A DNA stretch of 64,000 nucleotides, taken from positions 22,947-86,946 of the forward strand of contig CAZMCH010000004.1 in NCBI GenBank assembly GCA_964564735.1, written 5' to 3'. This DNA is from CAZMCH01 sp964564735. GTDB taxonomy: Bacteria > Poribacteria > DTPJ01. The translations under genes and the position numbers were made by a program. This document shows positions 37,973 through 46,203 of the stretch, one piece after another. Every line of letters starts with the position of its first letter. Position 1 is the stretch's first letter. The notes beneath the pieces are model-generated. The model was given only the letters and a program-made list of their open reading frames with translations, was not told where the DNA came from and did not search any database.

Positions 37973-38019
37973 GCTTTAAAGTGGGCATGGAGGCTATTGT
38001 TTATAAGGAGAAGCCTTCA

Positions 38020-38394
38020 ATGTCTAAGTTTGATCCCAAGTTTTGGGAAATAGGTATTAATCCAGAGGTAATTGATAGTTTTTCACAAGAAGACGCCCTC
38101 TGGTATGAAACAAAAGAAGAGCAGGAACAACGTTACATAAAAGAAGATAAAAAAAGAAAAATCTTACCTCTTATCATGGAGATCATCGAAAACGATTTAA
38201 CCGATATGCAAAAAAAATGTATCATAATGCACTTTCTTTATGATAGGACTCACGATGAAGTCGCCCAAGCACTAGGAATATCTAGGCGTGTTGTATCTCA
38301 ACATATATTCGGAATATTCCGTCATGGCAAACGTGTGGGTGGTGGCATAGAGAAGATAAAAAAAATCTGCCAAAAAAAGTGTATTACAATCTAA
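38020..38394 (+). CDS. Sigma-70 region-4-like HTH regulator
   Basis: 124 residues from ATG 38020 (AAGGAG nine nt upstream); an in-frame ATG near 37987 lies inside the leader pairing region and is less likely. Residues ~60-105 form a region-4 helix-turn-helix: LTDMQKKCIIMHFLYDRTHD, then EVAQALGISRRVVSQHIFGI. There is no region 2, so this is not a complete sigma factor; relatives are small DNA-binding regulators. The N-terminal part is acidic (MSKFDPKFWEIG). An intrinsic terminator directly upstream implies its expression depends on read-through or on a promoter in the last 47 nt. It is followed by a membrane protein 15 nt downstream. Confidence 0.7.
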   Translation: MSKFDPKFWEIGINPEVIDSFSQEDALWYETKEEQEQRYIKEDKKRKILPLIMEIIENDLTDMQKKCIIMHFLYDRTHDEVAQALGISRRVVSQHIFGIFRHGKRVGGGIEKIKKICQKKCITI

Positions 38395-38409
38395 ACGGAG
38401 ATATAAAGT

Positions 38410-39156
38410 ATGGAACTAAAATATATCAACCGAACAGACCTTATTATTGTCGGTATGTGTATCCTTTTTATCTTGATCTCTCTCATAAATATTGCTTTTG
38501 GTTCGGTGATCTTATTGTATCTTGCTGATATTACAACGCTTGGAGTTATGACATATTGGGGCATAAAGAATGATTCTACTAAACGATTACTCAAAAGCCT
38601 GATTGTTGGTGGAATTGTGGGTGTGCTTATGACATTTCTGGAAACTTTATTTGTTGAGGTTAGTATTGTTACATACCTTAGAAAAAATAGTGACCTTGTG
38701 ATATTGTCAACACCTCTAAGCGTTGTTTTATTTTGGATATTCTTTATTTCAGCCATGATGTATATCTATCAAAGACTTCGGTCAAGTTTTAGCAGGTTCT
38801 ATATACCATCTTTTTTAACAGGCATAATGGCTTTCCTTTTGGGTCTAATATTGATATACTTGGGAGACAGGTCTCGTCAATGGGTATGGAGTGTTGGCGC
38901 TGATCCAAAGCCGATGCCATCTATAGGACCTGTACCTTTGTATGTCCCACTTGCATTCTTTATTACTTTTCTTTTATCACCATACATTATAGGAGTTTCC
39001 AACGACCTTATGACAAAAGATCAAACCGATTCTGTTTCGAGATTTTTCAGAATTTCCGGTAATCCTCTTATTGCTGGTATCAGATGCGCAATTGTTTTGT
39101 CTGCGTCTATGTATGGTTTGCTTATGATATTTAATCGCCTGCAACTTTATATGTAA
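38410..39156 (+). CDS. Multi-TM membrane protein of unknown function
   Basis: 248 residues with about six or seven hydrophobic segments (near 10-30, 32-50, 65-85, 98-118, 132-152, 175-195, 225-245). No family motif is recognised. A soluble loop with DPKPMPSIGPVPLYVP lies before the sixth segment. It starts 15 nt after the sigma-like gene (GGAG upstream), so the two are probably one operon and the membrane protein may be its sensor or target; that is inference. Its stop codon directly abuts the stop of the convergent gene with no spacer. Confidence 0.6.
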   Translation: MELKYINRTDLIIVGMCILFILISLINIAFGSVILLYLADITTLGVMTYWGIKNDSTKRLLKSLIVGGIVGVLMTFLETLFVEVSIVTYLRKNSDLVILSTPLSVVLFWIFFISAMMYIYQRLRSSFSRFYIPSFLTGIMAFLLGLILIYLGDRSRQWVWSVGADPKPMPSIGPVPLYVPLAFFITFLLSPYIIGVSNDLMTKDQTDSVSRFFRISGNPLIAGIRCAIVLSASMYGLLMIFNRLQLYM

Positions 39157-40374
39157 CTAATATTGCTCAACAAGCTCACGTGCAATATCTGACCATATTG
39201 TAAATCTCTCCGGATGGTTCTCGCATGTATGCGTATCTTTTAAGACAATCTCAAAAACAAGGTCTTTTGTAACGTCAAGGGCATGTTTTATATTTTCTCT
39301 TATGTTTCTAACATTGAACTCACCGACTAACTGAGATGGATGTGGCTTCCATGAAAAGATATATTTCTTGGGAAAATCCTTTGCGCATAGATCGACATCT
39401 GCAAACGGTGATATATTGACCTGACGGAGATTTTCTATTCTAAAAACATAATCTAGCTTTCTTGACAAATCCTCACAACACCCATATACCGCAAGACCAA
39501 ATCTTTCCAGCAATCTCTTTTCGTATTGAATAGCAAATTCCCATTGCATCTCTGGCGATACAAGCGTAAGTTCCTGCGCCTCAGCAGTTGCCCACATATC
39601 TATTGGTTTTATATGATCAGGATCATAATTTTTTTGTGGCAACTCATAGGAGTAGCCATTTCCACCGGGATATATCCAAGCATCGTCATCATTAAGGCTA
39701 AGTAAATTAAGATCAATGTATTGATTTATTATGTATTGATGACCTTCTTCTATAAAAGACATGGCATCATGTAACATGGCTGGATTTTCGTGCATATCAA
39801 TCATTACTTGATCAAGACCACGTAATTTTGAATAGAGATTCATTAGATGAAATGAGACCGTTCTTATGCCTTTTAACCTAACATCAAGTATATCTCCGAT
39901 AAGTTCTTGGGTCTGTTCAAAACGTAAAAGCGAAGATTCCCTATCATAAATGACTTCTGGAAATTTTAGCTTTTTTAAATCATCTGCAGATTCTATGACA
40001 GGATAAAATTTGCCTGCGCCTGATTGCTTGCTACTAGGAACAAAAGTTGGTTGCAATCCCCAGCCAGTATTCCAGATAGATTTATTAACAATATACGTTT
40101 TCTCTATTACTGTGTCATCATAGATGTTTTCGTAATAATATATTTTTGTTTTAAGAATCCATTCTATACTTTTAGCGAGTTGATCTTCACATTCTAGAAA
40201 CGTTATTAACTCGTGCCATGAATTTTCTGGAAAGATCAAAAGCATTGGTCTAACTCTTTCAAGATTATGATGGCGTTTCCATATCTCTTTGCGTTCTTCC
40301 ATAATAGGCAGATCGGCGATTTCCGCTACTCTCTTTGCCAAATTCCTTATAATTTCTTTATCTTTTTCTGTCAT
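39157..40374 (-). CDS. Uroporphyrinogen-decarboxylase-like protein
   Basis: 405 residues of the URO-D/MtaA-like barrel superfamily, in the branch found in environmental bacteria rather than true HemE. Visible features: ERVRPMLLIFPENSWHEL near the N-terminus, LRGLDQVMIDMHENPAMLHD (a typical MtaA-like segment), YGCCEDLSRKLDYVFRIENL with possible Cys metal ligands, and VNISPFADVD. The substrate-binding residues of HemE are not evident, so haem synthesis is unlikely; methyl-transfer or cofactor-dependent chemistry is more likely. It is divergent from the DUF6785-like membrane protein. GGAG lies about 12 nt before the ATG. Confidence 0.75.
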   Translation of the reverse strand: MTEKDKEIIRNLAKRVAEIADLPIMEERKEIWKRHHNLERVRPMLLIFPENSWHELITFLECEDQLAKSIEWILKTKIYYYENIYDDTVIEKTYIVNKSIWNTGWGLQPTFVPSSKQSGAGKFYPVIESADDLKKLKFPEVIYDRESSLLRFEQTQELIGDILDVRLKGIRTVSFHLMNLYSKLRGLDQVMIDMHENPAMLHDAMSFIEEGHQYIINQYIDLNLLSLNDDDAWIYPGGNGYSYELPQKNYDPDHIKPIDMWATAEAQELTLVSPEMQWEFAIQYEKRLLERFGLAVYGCCEDLSRKLDYVFRIENLRQVNISPFADVDLCAKDFPKKYIFSWKPHPSQLVGEFNVRNIRENIKHALDVTKDLVFEIVLKDTHTCENHPERFTIWSDIARELVEQY

Positions 40375-40568
40375 GGATGGTTAATCTCCTGTCATTTAAA
40401 TTTTCTTTGAAAAAGCTATATAACTAATGGCATTATAACAAAAAGCCCAATAAAATAAAATAGCCCTAATAAAAGATGATCTAACCATTGAAATATAATG
40501 ATTGATTTTATATAATTCCCTCATTATGCAAATAGCAATATATATGATTATTAAAATCGGGGCGATAT

Positions 40569-42521
40569 ATGACGATAAACAAAAAACATGGACTAACAAG
40601 AAGATCGGGATTAATAGGCGTTATTTTGATTCCACTTGTAACATATTGGGTTATGCGAATGGAAGTTATGAGTGGAAATGTAGGTGGTGGAGGGTCATCT
40701 TACGGAGGAGCGCATTACACAACTTGCTTATCTATATTTTTCAATGTCGTCTTTGTAACGATGTTATTGATAGCATTCAGTCATATGTGGAAACGGCTAT
40801 TTTCAAAGACGTTTCTTAGCAGAGAAGAAATAATTACAATATATATTATGCTCTCAATCAGCACAGGTGTTGCAGGAACAGATATGATACAAGTGCTAAT
40901 TCCAATGCTTGGTCATGCTTTTTGGTTTGCCTCTCCTGAAAATGAATGGGAAAGTTATTTTCATCCATACCTACCTAATTGGCTAACAGTATCAGATAAG
41001 AGTGTTTTAAGAGGATTTTATGAGGGTGAATCTACATTTTATACTATTGAGAACCTGAAAACATGGATATTTCCTTTGCTTAACTGGTCAATACTGCTGA
41101 TGGTTCTTCTTATAATCATGTTTTGCACTAATATTTTGATAAAGAAGCAATGGATAGACAAAGAACGTCTTACTTATCCCATTACACAGATACCAATGTC
41201 AATAACCGGTTCGGGTAAGACAAATCTCTTTATCGATAAGATGTTTTGGATAGGTTTTGCTATCTCTGGGCTTATTGACATTTATAATGGAATTGCATAT
41301 CTTTTGCCATCGTTTCCCCTTTTCATCATAAAATATCAACTTGGCGGACTCTTTACAGCAAAGCCTTGGAACGCAATTGGTTGGATGGTTGTGGCGATAT
41401 TTCCATTTGTGGTTGGTTTGGGTTATCTCATACCTGTTGATCTTGCATTTTCATGTTGGTTCTTCTTTTTCTTTACAAAATTTCAACGAATGATTGCAAG
41501 TATTATTGGAATACAGGGATACTCGGGATTTCCATTTATACGGGAACAATCCTTTGGGGCATATATGGGAATATGCTTCTTTGCGATATATGTAAGCAGA
41601 AAGCATTTTAGGAATGTTTTTAGAGGCATATTGGGGAAGTATGGTGATGAAAAAGATGAAAATAGGCTGTATCGCTTTGCTTTTGGCGGGATTATTTTGG
41701 GTTGGCTATACATTTTTGCATTTTGCCTGATCGCTGGAATGTCTGTATGGGCAATAATAGGATTTTTTGGCATTTATTTCTTGCTATCACTGGCGATAAC
41801 AAGGATGCGTGCAGAACTTGGCGCGCCTGCACATGATTTACACATGATGGACCCAAGTGTTGTTATAACAACTACATTAGGAACAAGGCAGATAAGACCA
41901 AATAATCTCAGTATGTTTTCGTTATTCTATTCATTTAATCGTGCCTATCGTTCACACCCAATGCCTCATTCGCTAGAAGGATTTAAGATGTCCGATCAGT
42001 TAGGTATGAGTGATGGCAGAATGTTTTTAGCGACAATAATCGGTGGATTTGTTGGCATTATATCTGCAATTTGGATATTGATGGATGGATTTTATAGATT
42101 GGGCGCATCTGTCAAAATTTCTGGATATGCGGTTTCTGCATTTGGCAGAGAACCTTTTACACGCTTGCAGAACTGGATTTTTTATCCAATAGGCACTAAT
42201 TTCCCAGCGGTTAGTGCAATGGGATTCGGATTAGTTTTTACAATAGTTTTGCTTATACTAAGAGCAAGATTATTATGGTGGAATTTGCATCCGCTTGGAT
42301 ATGCCTTTGCTGATGATTATTCAATGCAATGGCTATGGGCATCATTAATGCTTAGTTGGCTAATAAAGAAAAATGTATTGAAATATGGCGGAGTAAGGCT
42401 TTATCGGCAGACAATTCCATTATTCATAGGTCTAATCTTAGGCGAATTTGTCATAGGCAGTGTTTGGAGTTTGATAGGAGTTATATTAAATATACCAACC
42501 TATGCCTTTAAGTATTGGTAA
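40569..42521 (+). CDS. DUF6785-family multi-TM membrane protein
   Basis: 650 residues with about 14 hydrophobic segments. GGSSYGGAHYTTCLSIFFNV (residues ~40-60), WIDKERLTYPITQIPM, FPFVVGLGYLIPVDLAFSCW and RMRAELGAPAHDLHMMDP are conserved-looking blocks of the DUF6784/DUF6785 group, which resembles oligopeptide-type transporters. RAELG-P-HD-H may form part of the substrate path. These proteins are common in Planctomycetes, Armatimonadetes and Poribacteria, next to URO-D-like and sugar-related genes. Transport of an organic compound is likely; the substrate is unknown. GGGG precedes the ATG by 6 nt. Confidence 0.75.
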   Translation: MTINKKHGLTRRSGLIGVILIPLVTYWVMRMEVMSGNVGGGGSSYGGAHYTTCLSIFFNVVFVTMLLIAFSHMWKRLFSKTFLSREEIITIYIMLSISTGVAGTDMIQVLIPMLGHAFWFASPENEWESYFHPYLPNWLTVSDKSVLRGFYEGESTFYTIENLKTWIFPLLNWSILLMVLLIIMFCTNILIKKQWIDKERLTYPITQIPMSITGSGKTNLFIDKMFWIGFAISGLIDIYNGIAYLLPSFPLFIIKYQLGGLFTAKPWNAIGWMVVAIFPFVVGLGYLIPVDLAFSCWFFFFFTKFQRMIASIIGIQGYSGFPFIREQSFGAYMGICFFAIYVSRKHFRNVFRGILGKYGDEKDENRLYRFAFGGIILGWLYIFAFCLIAGMSVWAIIGFFGIYFLLSLAITRMRAELGAPAHDLHMMDPSVVITTTLGTRQIRPNNLSMFSLFYSFNRAYRSHPMPHSLEGFKMSDQLGMSDGRMFLATIIGGFVGIISAIWILMDGFYRLGASVKISGYAVSAFGREPFTRLQNWIFYPIGTNFPAVSAMGFGLVFTIVLLILRARLLWWNLHPLGYAFADDYSMQWLWASLMLSWLIKKNVLKYGGVRLYRQTIPLFIGLILGEFVIGSVWSLIGVILNIPTYAFKYW

Positions 42522-42671
42522 CTATGCCTTCAATATTATAACCTTTATTCGATAAAGAATTATTGGTCAACTAAATTAATCTTTGTATTTACGATCATCA
42601 AAGTCTTGCTTTCTGTGAATTTAGTGTGTTTTTTTCGTAAATGAAAAATCCAAATATATAGGAGATTTGAT

Positions 42672-43853
42672 TTGGAAAAGATTTGGCGCAGGTCTGAAAA
42701 TTCCATTTGGACAAGTAGTCTAATAATAATGGCATATTCTACATTTTTAGGACGTTTTGGTGGCGGATTAATGAGTGGTGCCCAGACTAATTTTTTTATT
42801 AATACCTTGGGACTAAGTGGAAAACAGGTTCTATTGATGGAAGGCATTCGTGAATTACCGGGTCTTGCACTGATGTTTGTAGCTGCGTTTTTTATGCGTT
42901 TGCCATTGTCTCAAAGCACTGCTATATCCACATTAATTATGGGATTAGGCTTCTTTCTATATGCTTTTGTTCATTCATATTCTGCATTATTGACGGTTAT
43001 CGTTGTAGCAAGTCTTGGGATGCATATGTCTATGCCATTAGGCGGATCATTATCCATGAGCCTTACAACAAAAGAAAAAACTGGTCAAGTGCTTGGTTCG
43101 CTTGCATCTGTTGGATCATTGGCATCTATTGCTGGTATATGTGTAATAATGCTTGTTTCAAAGCTGATGGAATCTTTGACATTAAGAGCATACTATATTG
43201 CGGGAGGGATTCTTACAATTATTTCTGGTTTATTGATATTTAAGATTCCAAAGCATGTTGGTTCAACGGATATTAAGCCCCCACGTTTGCTATTAAAACG
43301 TGAGTATTGGCTTTATTATGTGTTAATTCTTCTCCAAGGTTCAGGTCAGCAGGTGCTTGATTCTTTTACAATGCTTTTTCTGGTTAAGAATTATGGTCTT
43401 AAAGTCTGGAATATTAGCTTGCTTTTGCTTATTAGCAGTGTAATTGGCATGTTTTCTGCGCCTTATATAGGGCGTATGATAGACAGATTTGGTGAAAGAA
43501 AGACTGTTCCACCAAGTTATTTTTTTCTTGCTTTGAGTTGTGCCGGCTTTGCAGTTATTGATAATGTAATGTTTCTGCAAGCTTTGCTTATAATAAATAG
43601 ATTTATGGGAATGTTTGGCATGGGGTTATCAACTTATATCAGACGAAAAGCGAAACCAGAGGAATTAACACCGACTCTTTCAGCAGGCATAAGCATTAAT
43701 CATATAACATCAGTAACTATGCCACTATTAGCCGGACAACTGCTTCCAAGTTTTGGATTTGAGGCATTATTTATTGGAACTGCCATTATAATCATAATCT
43801 CTATACCATTTGCTCTTTTAATGCACATAAAACCTGCTTTTGCTAAGGAATAA
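42672..43853 (+). CDS. Major facilitator superfamily transporter
   Basis: 393 residues, about 12 TM segments in two halves. I use a TTG start at 42672 with AGGAG seven nt upstream. The segment between TM2 and TM3 is unusual, but IGRMIDRFGERKTVPP near residue 278 is the expected repeat of the MFS loop motif (G-x-x-x-D-R-x-G-x-R-K). The first half has GLMSGAQTNFFINTLGLSGKQVLL at TM1. It is close in type to MFS proteins found next to DUF6785 genes. Substrate unknown. Same strand as, and 150 nt after, the DUF6785-like gene. Confidence 0.8.
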   Translation: MEKIWRRSENSIWTSSLIIMAYSTFLGRFGGGLMSGAQTNFFINTLGLSGKQVLLMEGIRELPGLALMFVAAFFMRLPLSQSTAISTLIMGLGFFLYAFVHSYSALLTVIVVASLGMHMSMPLGGSLSMSLTTKEKTGQVLGSLASVGSLASIAGICVIMLVSKLMESLTLRAYYIAGGILTIISGLLIFKIPKHVGSTDIKPPRLLLKREYWLYYVLILLQGSGQQVLDSFTMLFLVKNYGLKVWNISLLLLISSVIGMFSAPYIGRMIDRFGERKTVPPSYFFLALSCAGFAVIDNVMFLQALLIINRFMGMFGMGLSTYIRRKAKPEELTPTLSAGISINHITSVTMPLLAGQLLPSFGFEALFIGTAIIIIISIPFALLMHIKPAFAKE

Positions 43854-43973
43854 TACCTTGATATTAGAATGAACTACAAAGACACCAAAACATAGAGTCC
43901 CACAAACGATAGAGATCAAATATTCATGTTTGTATTGCTTCACTGAACTAATTATGGCGCTTATTTTTTATGG

Positions 43974-43998
43974 TAGGGACAGGTTTCTAGCCCTGTCC
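43974..43998. repeat. Palindromic intergenic repeat (TAGGGACAGGTTT family)
   Basis: GGACAGG (43977-43983) and CCTGTCC (43992-43998) form a stem. The left part, TAGGGACAGGTTT, is identical to 63954-63966, where the palindrome is longer. It lies between the converging MFS and DUF4097 genes. Confidence 0.6.
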
Positions 43999-44048
43999 AT
44001 ACATTTCATAGCATCAAATGCTAATTCTTAAACAGAACTAGCATTATG

Positions 44049-45026
44049 TTAATTTCCAAAAGCTGTAACTGCCTTAATGACTATCTCTCCATCTTCGGCA
44101 GAAAGAGCAAAATTGGCGCCTCCGCCATTTAGGCTTGCGTTTAAGATGCCTTCACTTTCCAGTATTTCAGCTTGAATATGAGACAAATTATGGCGTATTG
44201 CACCATCTTCCACATTTGCAGTTATCTGACATGCGCAATCTGATGGCAAAGATAATAATATCCGTCCATCATCAACTTTTAGATTATATTTTCCTTCATT
44301 GACAGGAGGCGACATATTTAATGCAACCTGCCCATCATTAGCTTTCACTGCAATTTCTTTTGAATTAACACCATTTATTGCAAGATTGCCGTCATCAATA
44401 GATACAAATATCTTTCCCTCTATTCCTGACATATTGGCATTTCCATCATCTATTTTCAAGGAAATATCTGATCTTATATTACTGATATTGATATTTCCAT
44501 CTTCACCTGAAATCTGCATAGATGAAACTCTCAAAGGTATCATTACAGAAACATCCGCATCTTCAGAATTGAGATAAACTGTTTGTTGATCATCACTAAT
44601 CTCGCTGGATACTTCCTCACCGAAGCTATTTATTTTTATTGTATCTTCGTTATCCCATCCTTGAATGTTTAAGTTTCCATCAGCAGATTTTATAACAAAG
44701 TTTGTTCCTTCGATAATATTATGTGTTATTTCAGTATTGACTTCATGTTCATCTTGCGACTGATGCGCCATTCCCCAGGGCCACTGCCAACCTTTTTGCT
44801 CCCAGGGCCATTTCCAGCCCGGTTCATCCCAGGGGAAGTGAAAATCAAAGTTAAAGTCTTGTGGTCCTCCGCTATGCCTATGTTTTGGCGGTTTATTGCC
44901 GAAAATGTCCTGTCCAATATGTAATCCGTTATTATTTGGCATAGCATCAAGAAGCTCTTCCGCCTCTTCAATCGTTATCTTGCCCTCGGATAGTAACCTT
45001 AATATGGTCTGCCTTCCTTTTCCCAT
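44049..45026 (-). CDS. SHOCT-like/DUF4097 beta-helix protein with Trp-rich linker
   Basis: 325 residues without a signal peptide. The N-terminal ~30 residues are the YvlB/LiaX-type helical module (ILRLLSEGKITIEEAEELLDAM). A His/Pro/Trp linker follows with seven Trp in 19 residues (W66 to W84). From ~100 to the end are short repeated strands of the DUF4097 kind, each with a DDGN/EDGN turn (SADGNLNIQGW, GEDGNINISN, IDDGNANMSG, IDDGNLAING, VDDGRILLSL, AEDGEIVIKA). Firmicute LiaX relatives take part in envelope stress responses. AGGAGG lies upstream. The partner here is not evident. Confidence 0.8.
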   Translation of the reverse strand: MGKGRQTILRLLSEGKITIEEAEELLDAMPNNNGLHIGQDIFGNKPPKHRHSGGPQDFNFDFHFPWDEPGWKWPWEQKGWQWPWGMAHQSQDEHEVNTEITHNIIEGTNFVIKSADGNLNIQGWDNEDTIKINSFGEEVSSEISDDQQTVYLNSEDADVSVMIPLRVSSMQISGEDGNINISNIRSDISLKIDDGNANMSGIEGKIFVSIDDGNLAINGVNSKEIAVKANDGQVALNMSPPVNEGKYNLKVDDGRILLSLPSDCACQITANVEDGAIRHNLSHIQAEILESEGILNASLNGGGANFALSAEDGEIVIKAVTAFGN

Positions 45027-45050
45027 AAAAATATCCTCCTATTAAAAATG

Positions 45051-45098
45051 AAATCAGCGAAAATCCGCTGAATCCGCTTAATCAGTGTTCTATTTCCT
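45051..45098 (-). repeat. Dispersed repeat copy overlapping the 3' end of the kinase gene
   Basis: Read on the minus strand it begins GGAAATAGAACAC, identical to 33938-33950, then GATTAAGCGGATT and CGCTGATTT as in the element at 33937. The last codons and the stop of the APH-type gene lie in it. Confidence 0.75.
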
Positions 45099-46110
45099 CT
45101 ATTAAATTTTCCATTTCTGGAACGCTTATTCCTGTTTTCTGATGCAATAAATCGCACAAAATCTTGATATGCCTAACGCTTTTTTTCATGCTTTCAATGG
45201 CTTCTGGACGCATACCCAATTTATTTGCTCCGACTGTCAGTGAAACGAATATGCTAAAAAGTCTTCTTAAAAGTGCGAAAACCTCAAAATATTCTATTTG
45301 TTCAATCTTATGACCAATAATCTTTTCGTATTCATTAAGGACAATATCTCTGCCTTCTGGATTACCATAAGAACTAACCAAAAGCATTGTCCATGCCAAA
45401 TCCATCCTGAAATCGCCAACGTCAATGTTTGTCCAATCAATGATAATCGCATCGCCGTTATCTTTTAATATAAGATTTGCAGGATGATAATCCATGTGAA
45501 CGACAGACAAACGCCTACAAGGAACATTATTGCGTCTATCCATAAGCCAATCAAAAACTGGCATAAGGACTTTAGCATCAGGAAATTGGTCAACATATCC
45601 CTGTATTTTCTGCATTAGGGAATTTATTAATCCATAGGGATCATTTTCGTTGTATGGTAATGGATCAGGATGTATTAATCTCCAATCGAGGCTGTGAAGA
45701 TTAGCAAATATCTGGCAGAATTGATTGATAAGTCTGTCTCTTTCTTTGCCATAGGATTTGTCAATGACTTTCCAGCCTTCACGACCATTGATCTTTTCCA
45801 TTATGATAACCGGCTTGCCAAATATTGATAGATCATGCTCAAGAGCATGGACTTTTGGCACAGGAAAGCCGACTTCATAGAGTCTTTTGATACCATTGAA
45901 CTCCCTTTCCGATTTCCATTCTGCATGATCACCGGGGTATATTCTCAAAATCAAATCTGTTTTTCTATCACTATATTCTGCAGTAAACGAATAAACCTCA
46001 TTTTCCCATCCACTTGTGATTTTTGTCAAATTGCTGATTTGTTTGATGGGGTTGGTTTGTCTGATATAGCTGAGTAAATTGCTTTGAATCTCATTATCAA
46101 TAAGGGTCAT
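45082..46110 (-). CDS. Aminoglycoside-phosphotransferase-type small-molecule kinase
   Basis: 342 residues; start at 46110 with GAGGTG four nt upstream (a TTG at 46122 is possible). The APH/choline-kinase fold shows a Brenner motif VHMDYHPANLILK with catalytic Asp207 and metal Asn212, and IIDWTNIDVGD as the metal-binding equivalent of DFG. The nucleotide loop is in TSGWENEVYSFTAEY. Such kinases phosphorylate aminoglycosides, homoserine, fructosamine or other small molecules; nothing shows that this one gives resistance. The last four or five codons (EEIEH) and the stop lie in a dispersed repeat, so the natural C-terminus may have been changed by insertion. Confidence 0.8.
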   Translation of the reverse strand: MTLIDNEIQSNLLSYIRQTNPIKQISNLTKITSGWENEVYSFTAEYSDRKTDLILRIYPGDHAEWKSEREFNGIKRLYEVGFPVPKVHALEHDLSIFGKPVIIMEKINGREGWKVIDKSYGKERDRLINQFCQIFANLHSLDWRLIHPDPLPYNENDPYGLINSLMQKIQGYVDQFPDAKVLMPVFDWLMDRRNNVPCRRLSVVHMDYHPANLILKDNGDAIIIDWTNIDVGDFRMDLAWTMLLVSSYGNPEGRDIVLNEYEKIIGHKIEQIEYFEVFALLRRLFSIFVSLTVGANKLGMRPEAIESMKKSVRHIKILCDLLHQKTGISVPEMENLIEEIEH

Positions 46111-46203
46111 AAAACACCTCAAATATAGACTATCATTTCAGTTAAGACTAGAATCCAGAAGAAGTTTTCTGAAAAAACTTTTACGAGAATTACAAACCAT
46201 ATT

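Larger units (their letters stand above)
37730..37990 (+). ncRNA. Candidate leader/small RNA before the sigma-like regulator
   Basis: The stretch is not explained by a normal gene. TATCCTTGTTAGCAA (37830-37844) can pair with TTGCTACAGGATA (37854-37866) with two bulged T. ATTCTTAA/TTAAGAAT (37910-37932) forms an 8-bp hairpin, then comes the terminator at 37937-37972. CCATGCCCACT (37889-37899) is perfectly complementary to AGTGGGCATGG (37980-37990), beyond the terminator, so a long outer stem could enclose both hairpins. A 37-codon ORF lies inside. This layout resembles an attenuator or a small RNA placed ahead of the gene at 38020. Confidence 0.5.

Noticed and set aside
37981..38019. Upstream in-frame start of the sigma-like regulator
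   Set aside because: Its ATG lies in the long-range pairing region without a ribosome site, whereas ATG 38020 has AAGGAG at ideal distance.
39157..40374. True HemE (haem biosynthesis)
   Set aside because: The HemE substrate motifs are missing and no other haem genes are nearby.
40502..40819. Alternative ORF overlapping the DUF6785-like start
   Set aside because: It covers the same DNA in another frame, without membrane segments or a ribosome site.
45082..46110. Aminoglycoside resistance gene
   Set aside because: The APH fold is shared by many metabolic kinases; no feature indicates antibiotic substrates.
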